Below are positions 1-3,306 of a stretch of 7,997 nt of DNA, piece after piece. Below the pieces are notes generated by a model, which searched no databases, was not told the origin of the DNA, and was given only the letters and a program-made list of their open reading frames with translations. Source of the DNA: Thermoleophilia bacterium (GTDB taxonomy: Bacteria; Actinomycetota; Thermoleophilia; Gaiellales; Gaiellaceae); contig JAICTB010000098.1 of assembly GCA_025936595.1 (NCBI GenBank), forward strand, positions 1-7,997. The letters run 5' to 3'. Position numbers and translations under genes: made by a program. Numbering within the stretch: position 1 is the stretch's first letter; each line of letters starts with the position of its first letter.

Positions 1-147
1 GCCGAGAAGGCGCGGCTCGAGCAGCACATCGCGCGTGCGGACACGCAGAGCGAGCTCGTGCGCGAGGCGCGGCAGCTCGGCGACGTGAAGCCCGGCGAGC
101 GCCTCTTCATCGTCCGCAACATCGCGGCGTGGCGCAAGCGTCATTAG
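1..147 (+). CDS. DivIC/FtsB-like septum formation initiator, C-terminal part (5' truncated)
   Basis: This is the last 48 codons of a gene that begins before the window and ends at TAG 145-147. The visible piece begins with charged helical sequence (AEKARLEQHIARADTQSELV), as at the end of a coiled coil. It continues with REARQLGDVKPGERLFIV, which matches the typical C-terminal signature of DivIC/FtsB proteins (REA.xLG.VKPGE..FVV). These are small bitopic membrane proteins that link FtsL/FtsQ in the divisome, with the coiled coil outside the membrane. The DUF501 gene follows after 12 nt, the usual actinobacterial neighbour of this gene, which supports the call. The membrane segment and N-terminus are outside the window, so DivIC and FtsB subtypes cannot be told apart. 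Confidence 0.8.
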   Translation, partial: AEKARLEQHIARADTQSELVREARQLGDVKPGERLFIVRNIAAWRKRH

Positions 148-159
148 CGTGTAGCCGCA

Positions 160-636
160 ATGGACGAGGAGATCGTCGCGCGCCAGCTCGGCCGGCGGCC
201 GCGCGCCTTCCGGGGCGTCGCCGTGCGCTGCCCCTTCGGCAAGCCCGCGGTCGCCGAGCAGGAGCCGTTCGACGCCGACGCGCGGCCGTTCCCGACGCAG
301 TACTACGTCACGTGCCCGTTCCTCGTCGCCGCGATCTCGCGGCTCGAAGCGGCCGGCGGGGTCGACCGCTGGACCCGCGCGGCTGCGTCCGATCCCGACC
401 TCGCCGCGAGCCTCGCCGCTGCGCAGGCAGAGCAGCGCCGTCTGCGGCCCGAGCTGGACGCCGGCATCGGCGGCTCGACGCGCGGGGGCAGCCTCAAATG
501 CCTGCACGCGCACGCGGCGTTCGCGCTCGCGCGGCCGGGCTACGAGCTCGGCGAGCGCATCCTCGCGGAGCTCCCTTCGCCGTGGCCCGACTCCTGCTGT
601 ACTCCGAAGAGGCTCTCACAGAATGAGATTCGTTGA
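160..636 (+). CDS. DUF501 family protein
   Basis: A 158-aa protein starting at ATG 160, 12 nt after the DivIC-like stop. It has the DUF501 hallmarks: an N-terminal basic helix (ARQLGRRPRAFRGVAVRC), the motif CPFGKPAV (about residues 23-30), then FPTQYYVTCPFLVAAISRLE (about 46-65) with a conserved Cys, and a helical second half containing LKCLHAHAAFALARPGYELG. The family is widespread in actinobacteria beside eno/divIC; its function is unknown, and the conserved cysteines hint at metal or redox chemistry (inference). The family usually ends soon after a WP..CC-type segment, seen here as WPDSCC. The last residues, KRLSQNEIR, and the TGA stop are encoded by the inverted-repeat element at 607-697, so this C-terminus appears to have been altered by that element. 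No clear Shine-Dalgarno sequence precedes the start, so it is probably translated as part of the upstream operon. Confidence 0.85.
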   Translation: MDEEIVARQLGRRPRAFRGVAVRCPFGKPAVAEQEPFDADARPFPTQYYVTCPFLVAAISRLEAAGGVDRWTRAAASDPDLAASLAAAQAEQRRLRPELDAGIGGSTRGGSLKCLHAHAAFALARPGYELGERILAELPSPWPDSCCTPKRLSQNEIR

Positions 637-697
637 TCGGGTGTGCTCGGCGAGCACGGCCGAGCGACTCAATGGCCTCATTCTGTGAGAGCCTCTT
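607..697. repeat. 91-bp foldback element with perfect 21-bp inverted arms
   Basis: Positions 607-627 (AAGAGGCTCT...GAATGAG) and 677-697 (CTCATTC...AGCCTCTT) are exact reverse complements over 21 bases. Inside the 49-nt centre a second stem can form between 645-651 (GCTCGGC) and 659-665 (GCCGAGC), and a short one between 631-636 and 669-674 (one G-T pair). The whole element therefore folds as one long interrupted hairpin on either strand. It overlaps the last codons and stop of DUF501 and ends 6 nt before the next start codon. No T-run follows either arm, so it is not a classical intrinsic terminator. I see no target-site duplication and no second copy in this window. It could be a miniature inverted-repeat element, a REP/REPIN-like repeat, or an RNA processing or termination structure. 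Confidence 0.85.
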
Positions 698-703
698 AGC
701 CAC

Positions 704-1012
704 ATGGATCTCGACCTCGCCCGCCAGCAGTGGCAGGACGGACAGCGCCGCATCGAGCGCGCACGGAGCGACCGCCCGCGGTACGCGCGCCTGACCGGTC
801 AGGTCGACCTGCTCGTGGCGGCGCTGCGCAAGCGGGTGGGCCAGGTGTTCAAGCTGGCCGAGCTCGCGGCCGCGTATGACGGAGCAGACGAGTGGGCGCG
901 CACGCTGCTCGACGAGGCAGAGCCCGAGGCTCCGGTGACCGCGGAGCCGGGGACCCTCGCCGACGCGGCTTTCCACGCGTACGCCCGCGGCGCCTCGGAC
1001 TACCGCCCGTGA
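704..1012 (+). CDS. Conserved-looking hypothetical protein, 102 aa
   Basis: I do not recognise this family. The protein starts at ATG 704 and ends at TGA 1010-1012. It is soluble, strongly helical and charged, with no membrane segment, signal peptide or cysteines. The first half (DLARQQWQDGQRRIERARSD) looks like an amphipathic helix. The middle, LVAALRKRVGQVFKLAELAA, followed by YDGADEWARTLLDEA, resembles a small helical bundle. The C-terminus ends AFHAYARGASDYRP. The next gene overlaps it by 4 nt (GTGA), so the pair is probably made together, and that partner is a tiny membrane protein. Coding is supported by codon-position GC bias and by this overlap. The start lies just behind the 607-697 foldback, and no Shine-Dalgarno sequence is visible because the repeat arm occupies that position. 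Confidence 0.7.
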   Translation: MDLDLARQQWQDGQRRIERARSDRPRYARLTGQVDLLVAALRKRVGQVFKLAELAAAYDGADEWARTLLDEAEPEAPVTAEPGTLADAAFHAYARGASDYRP

Positions 1013-1194
1013 TCCGGACCGGCCTGGTCGCGCTCGGCGCGATCGTCGTCTTCGCCGTCGGTATCGCACTCGGCGAGGCCCTGCATGACGCTCCGTCCTC
1101 CGGCGGCACGCAGACGCTCGTCCGCACGCTGCAACCCCTGCCGCTCGCGCCGGCCGCGCGCGAAACCATCACAGTCACTGTTCAAAAGCCGTAA
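1009..1194 (+). CDS. Small single-pass membrane protein, 61 aa
   Basis: The gene begins at GTG 1009, which overlaps the preceding TGA stop in a GTGA arrangement, and ends at TAA 1192-1194. The protein has a very short cytoplasmic start (MIRTG), one hydrophobic segment at about residues 6-22 (LVALGAIVVFAVGIALG), and a roughly 39-residue tail ending RETITVTVQKP. With Arg at position 3 and few charges after the membrane segment, the tail is expected to be outside. No lipobox is visible. I do not recognise the family. In-frame starts further upstream exist (for example ATG 892), but they run antiparallel to the logic of the 704-1012 gene and would add Arg-rich low-complexity sequence, so the GTG start is preferred. 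Operon partner of the 102-aa gene, possibly its membrane anchor (inference). Confidence 0.7.
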   Translation: MIRTGLVALGAIVVFAVGIALGEALHDAPSSGGTQTLVRTLQPLPLAPAARETITVTVQKP

Positions 1195-1202
1195 ACGGTT
1201 TA
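1192..1202. promoter_or_regulatory. Palindrome TAAAC-G-GTTTA, candidate operator
   Basis: An 11-bp palindrome with exact 5-base arms and a single central base lies in an AT-rich stretch of otherwise GC-rich DNA. It covers the stop codon of the 61-aa gene and sits 31-41 nt before the start of the HTH-receiver gene, about where a -35 region would be. That is a sensible place for autoregulation by the MerR-type protein encoded next. A palindrome this short can occur by chance. Confidence 0.3.
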
Positions 1203-1220
1203 GATAGACGGAGCTTTGGG

Positions 1221-1226
1221 TACTTT
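1221..1226 (+). promoter_or_regulatory. -10-like box (TACTTT) for leaderless HTH-receiver gene
   Basis: TACTTT ends 6 nt before GTG 1233, so transcription would begin at or within a base or two of the start codon. A partial -35 match, TTTAGA (1199-1204), lies 16 nt upstream. The GGAG at 1210-1213 is 19 nt from the start, too far to act as a Shine-Dalgarno sequence. The whole gap (1195-1232) is clearly richer in A/T than its surroundings. Confidence 0.4.
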
Positions 1227-1232
1227 TGTCGT

Positions 1233-1808
1233 GTGACCTATCCCGGGAGACGAGCGCCGACGGGCGAGCCTGACTGGCTCACCCTCGGCCAGGCCGCGAA
1301 GTTCCTCGGCGTCGCCCAGTCGACGATTCGCAAGTGGTCGGATCAGGGCCGCGTGCCCGCGTTCTACACGCCGGGCGGCCACCGGCGCTACCGGCGGCGC
1401 GATCTCGAGGCGTTCCTCGACCGCTCCGGCCCGGGCGGTCGCACGAGCGGCCCGCTTGTGCTCGTCGTCGACGACGACGAGCGCCTGCGCGAGTTCATGC
1501 GCGTCAACCTCGAGGTCGAGGGCTACACGGTGCGCGAGGCCTCGAGCGGGGAGGAGGCCCTCGAGGCACTCGAGGACCAGGCGCCGCAGCTCGTGCTCCT
1601 CGACGTGGTCATGCCCGGCATCGACGGCTGGCAGATGCTGCAGCGCATGCAGGAGCGTCACGGCTCGATCCCGGTGATCATGTTCAGCGGCCAGGTCGAC
1701 GCGAAATCGGCCGACGAGGCCGAGCAACGCGGCGCACGCGGCTTCGTCGGCAAGCCGTTCGACCCGCAGCAGCTGATCGAGCGCGCGAAGCAGCTCGTCC
1801 CTGCCTAG
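1233..1808 (+). CDS. MerR-type HTH DNA-binding domain fused to response-regulator receiver domain
   Basis: A 191-aa protein from GTG 1233 to TAG 1806-1808. Residues 15-62 form a MerR/excisionase-type winged helix (WLTLGQAAKFLGVAQSTIRK, then GRVPAFYTPGGHRRYRRRDL, with FL at 61-62), as in BldC and related minimal MerR proteins. Residues 74-190 form a CheY-like receiver: acidic pocket D80-D82, phospho-acceptor D124 (LLDVVMPGIDG), switch residue S152 (MFSG) and K174 (GKPF). All key receiver residues are present, so it should be phosphorylatable. The DNA-binding domain is N-terminal and the receiver C-terminal, opposite to OmpR or NarL regulators. The likely role is phosphorylation-controlled binding to DNA, perhaps as a co-operating dimer or filament as for BldC (inference). 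No histidine kinase is encoded in the window, so it is an orphan here. The start is GTG without a Shine-Dalgarno sequence; GTG 1231 is in another frame. Confidence 0.9.
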   Translation: MTYPGRRAPTGEPDWLTLGQAAKFLGVAQSTIRKWSDQGRVPAFYTPGGHRRYRRRDLEAFLDRSGPGGRTSGPLVLVVDDDERLREFMRVNLEVEGYTVREASSGEEALEALEDQAPQLVLLDVVMPGIDGWQMLQRMQERHGSIPVIMFSGQVDAKSADEAEQRGARGFVGKPFDPQQLIERAKQLVPA

Positions 1809-2325
1809 ACCCGTCAGAGCCGACGCCCACATCGAGCGCTGGATCGTCGACCACCGGGTCGGCTGGCTCGACTGGCTCTCGATCGGGCTGTCGCGGATCG
1901 GGACGCTCGGGCTGGTCTTCCTCGCGATCGCACTCCTGCTCGCCCTGCTGCGGCGCCGCCCCGCGCTGTTCGTGCTCGTCTTCGCGGCCGACGGGGCCGC
2001 CGACCTCCTCGCGGAGATCCTGAAGCGGTTGACCGGACGGGCGCGGCCGCCGGTGCACCGGCTTGGAGGGCCGGTCGGGAGCTCGTCGTTCCCGTCGGGC
2101 CACGCCACGACCGCATTCGCGTGCGCGACCGTGCTGGCGGCATTCGCGCCGCGGCTGCGGGTGCCGCTCTTCGCGCTCGCCGTGCTGATCGCGCTGTCGC
2201 GGCTCTACAACGGCGACCACTACCCGCTCGACGTGCTCGCCGGGGCGGTGCTGGGCGTCGTTACAGCTCTTCTGCTGCTCTCAGCAGCCCGCCGAGGATC
2301 ACGCCCAGGGCGGCGAGCAGGCTGA
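1801..2325 (+). CDS. PAP2-family membrane phosphatase (start codon uncertain)
   Basis: An integral membrane phosphatase with the complete PAP2 triad: C1 KRLTGRARP (K-x6-RP, K75), C2 PSGH (H101) and C3 SRLYNGDHYPLD (S-R-x5-H-x3-D, H140, D144). Such enzymes remove phosphate from lipid phosphates such as phosphatidate or undecaprenyl pyrophosphate at the membrane. Hydrophobic segments lie at about residues 37-49, 56-64, 102-117, 119-133 and 146-162. Coding evidence extends well upstream of the first ordinary start (GTG 1972): the sequence HIERWIVDHRVGWLDWLSIG and the first membrane helix are typical of the family. The only start-like codon in that part of the frame before the family homology is CTG 1801, which overlaps the end of the HTH-receiver gene by 8 nt. 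I therefore give 1801, giving 174 aa, but an unusual start or a sequencing frameshift is possible. The 3' end overlaps the convergent neighbour by 65 nt. Confidence 0.8.
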   Translation: MPRPVRADAHIERWIVDHRVGWLDWLSIGLSRIGTLGLVFLAIALLLALLRRRPALFVLVFAADGAADLLAEILKRLTGRARPPVHRLGGPVGSSSFPSGHATTAFACATVLAAFAPRLRVPLFALAVLIALSRLYNGDHYPLDVLAGAVLGVVTALLLLSAARRGSRPGRRAG

Positions 2326-2746
2326 TCCAGATTCCGATCCCACGGCCGTCGGCCGGAAGGACGGCGTCGGGGATCGAGATCACGCGGATCAACACGAAGA
2401 TCGTCGCGAGCGCGCCGAGCGCGAGGACGAGCAGGCTCTCCGGGACGTTCGGCGGCAGCTCGAGGCCCGACTCGCGGAGCGCGACGAGCGCCAGCACCGC
2501 CAGGCCGATGAAGAACACGAGCTTGCCGAGGACGCCGCTGTGCCAGCCGATCACCGCCAGCTTCACGCCGACGCCGGAGCCGGCGTACCAATCCATGAAC
2601 GACGAGAGCGCGAGGACGAGGCCCGCGATCCAGGTGATCCGGTCGCCCGCCGCCCACAGGCCGCCGCCCGAGGTACGGGCATAGCCGGCCGGGGTCGGCG
2701 CGCCTGGATCGGGAGCGTCGAGCTCGAAGAAGTCGGGGGTTTCCAC
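2261..2746 (-). CDS. Four-TM membrane protein of unknown function
   Basis: A 161-aa protein read leftwards from GTG at 2746 to TAA at 2261-2263. The N-terminus is a cytoplasmic acidic, Pro-rich stretch (METPDFFELDAPDPGAPTPA), followed by four hydrophobic segments: about residues 40-57 (ITWIAGLVLALSSFMDWY), 73-92 (LGKLVFFIGLAVLALVAL), 103-124 (LLVLALGALATIFVLIR) and 137-156 (IGIWISLLAALGVILGGLL). No catalytic motif is visible. I do not recognise a named family. The frame is open to an ATG at 2818, but the extra 24 residues would run over the promoter and the first codons of the divergent zinc-ribbon gene. GTG 2746 has a -10-like box 7 nt upstream, so it is preferred. Two convergent 3' ends (this gene and PAP2) overlap by 65 nt. 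Confidence 0.8.
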   Translation of the reverse strand: METPDFFELDAPDPGAPTPAGYARTSGGGLWAAGDRITWIAGLVLALSSFMDWYAGSGVGVKLAVIGWHSGVLGKLVFFIGLAVLALVALRESGLELPPNVPESLLVLALGALATIFVLIRVISIPDAVLPADGRGIGIWISLLAALGVILGGLLRAAEEL

Positions 2747-2753
2747 GACGCGT

Positions 2754-2759
2754 AGTATG
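2754..2759 (-). promoter_or_regulatory. -10-like box (CATACT) for the leaderless four-TM gene
   Basis: On the minus strand CATACT ends 7 nt before GTG 2746, placing the transcription start at the start codon. No convincing -35 hexamer is seen at 16-18 nt spacing. No Shine-Dalgarno sequence precedes the GTG. Confidence 0.35.
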
Positions 2760-2794
2760 GGGATGATTCCGGTCGGCAGCACTGAGAACGGTGT

Positions 2795-2803
2795 GGAAAG
2801 GGG
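2795..2803 (+). promoter_or_regulatory. Shine-Dalgarno sequence deciding the zinc-ribbon start
   Basis: GGAAAGGGG lies 4 nt before ATG 2808 and fixes that codon over the upstream in-frame ATGs at 2757 and 2763. It stands out because most other starts in this window lack such a site. Confidence 0.7.
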
Positions 2804-2807
2804 TCGC

Positions 2808-3020
2808 ATGCTCGACAAGACGAGATCGCTCGACCAGCGGGTCGAGGAATACGTCGAATTCTTCTCGGCCGGCGCCGCCGATCCAGGCGAGTACCGGTGC
2901 GCGAGCTGCGGCTACGGGGTGACGGTCCAGTCGACCCTTCCGAGCTGCCCGATGTGCGCGGGCACGAGCTGGGAGCAGGGCATGTGGTTCCCGGTCGCGC
3001 ACCGCGCGCGCGTCCGGTAA
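2808..3020 (+). CDS. Small zinc-ribbon protein, 70 aa
   Basis: The protein has an acidic helical N-terminus (LDQRVEEYVEFFSAG) and then a rubredoxin-like zinc ribbon with two CxxC knuckles: C31-A-S-C34 and C47-P-M-C50, 12 residues apart, each followed by a Gly within a few residues. It ends with a Trp-rich strand (SWEQGMWFPV) and a basic tail. It probably binds one structural zinc or iron; a partner is unknown. The start ATG 2808 is chosen because GGAAAGGGG (2795-2803) is a strong Shine-Dalgarno sequence 4 nt upstream. The in-frame ATGs at 2757 and 2763 have none and would overlap the promoter of the divergent gene. It is the only gene in the 2.2-3.3 kb part with a clear ribosome binding site. 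Confidence 0.8.
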   Translation: MLDKTRSLDQRVEEYVEFFSAGAADPGEYRCASCGYGVTVQSTLPSCPMCAGTSWEQGMWFPVAHRARVR

Positions 3021-3035
3021 CGAGAGCTTCCTAGA

Positions 3036-3057
3036 CTAGACGCCGAAGAGCGTCTGG
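3036..3057. terminator. Stem-loop between convergent genes, weak terminator candidate
   Basis: AGACGC (3038-3043) pairs with GCGTCT (3050-3055) around a 6-nt loop, and one G-U and one G-C pair can extend it to 8 bp. It covers the last codons and the stop of the 79-aa minus-strand gene and lies 15 nt past the zinc-ribbon stop, where a shared terminator would be expected. No T-run follows on either strand, so intrinsic termination is doubtful. Confidence 0.25.
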
Positions 3058-3275
3058 ACTTCGTGCCAGGCGGCGAGGATCGCGAATGCGGTCAGGAACG
3101 CCAGCACGAGCAGGGTGACCCAGAAGCGGACGTTCGAGCGACGGGTCGCGCTCTGCCGCTCGACACGGGCGCGGCGCCGCGCCCGCTCGCGACGGTAGTT
3201 GCGCTGGATCGCGCTCGGGTCGAGCGACGGCGTGTCGTCCGGGAGGACAGGGGTGCGTCGAGCTGCCTGGGCCAT
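3036..3275 (-). CDS. Small basic single-pass membrane protein, 79 aa
   Basis: Read leftwards from ATG 3275 to TAG 3036-3038. The first 50 residues are hydrophilic and very basic, including RNYRRERARRRARVERQSAT, and are expected to be cytoplasmic, perhaps touching nucleic acid or lipid head groups. A single membrane helix follows at about residues 51-70 (FWVTLLVLAFLTAFAILAAW), and the protein ends with 9 residues outside (HEVQTLFGV). I do not recognise the family. Much longer open frame upstream exists antisense to the phosphatase gene, but it is low-complexity Ser/Ala/Arg sequence and is rejected. ATG 3275 has TACACT exactly 6 nt upstream, which fits a leaderless transcript. Confidence 0.75.
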   Translation of the reverse strand: MAQAARRTPVLPDDTPSLDPSAIQRNYRRERARRRARVERQSATRRSNVRFWVTLLVLAFLTAFAILAAWHEVQTLFGV

Positions 3276-3281
3276 GGGCAG

Positions 3282-3287
3282 AGTGTA
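3282..3287 (-). promoter_or_regulatory. -10 box (TACACT) for the leaderless 79-aa gene
   Basis: TACACT on the minus strand matches the -10 consensus at four of six positions, including T1, A2 and T6. It ends 6 nt before ATG 3275, so the A of the start codon would be +1. A -35 element at usual spacing is not evident. Confidence 0.45.
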
Positions 3288-3294
3288 TCTCGGG

Positions 3295-3300
3295 CAGTAT
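3295..3300 (+). promoter_or_regulatory. Possible -10 box (CAGTAT) before the phosphatase gene
   Basis: CAGTAT ends 6 nt before ATG 3307. It keeps the important A2 and T6 positions but lacks T1, so it is weak. It is listed because the distance is the same as at 1233 and 3275, and no Shine-Dalgarno sequence is present. Confidence 0.25.
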
Positions 3301-3306
3301 TCGACG

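Noticed and set aside
129..626. A second plus-strand open frame overlapping DUF501
   Set aside because: It is an Arg/Ala-rich frame shifted from a recognisable family protein. DUF501 motifs lie in the other frame.
607..697. Foldback as an integron attC site or tRNA gene
   Set aside because: No integrase core motif of the GTTRRRY type at the arm ends, no cassette arrangement, and no cloverleaf with anticodon or T-arm consensus could be fitted.
607..697. Foldback as a classical Rho-independent terminator
   Set aside because: The stem is very long, the loop region is large, and neither strand has a run of T after the stem.
2274..2288. Six-bp hairpin GCTGCT/AGCAGC with a 3-nt loop as a bidirectional terminator
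   Set aside because: It lies within the overlapping coding ends, is short, and has no T-run on either side. Such hairpins are common by chance in GC-rich DNA.
3274..3306. ATG 3274 as the start of the GAF phosphatase
   Set aside because: It would overlap the start codon of the divergent gene and both putative promoters. The added residues show no domain signal, and there is no Shine-Dalgarno sequence.
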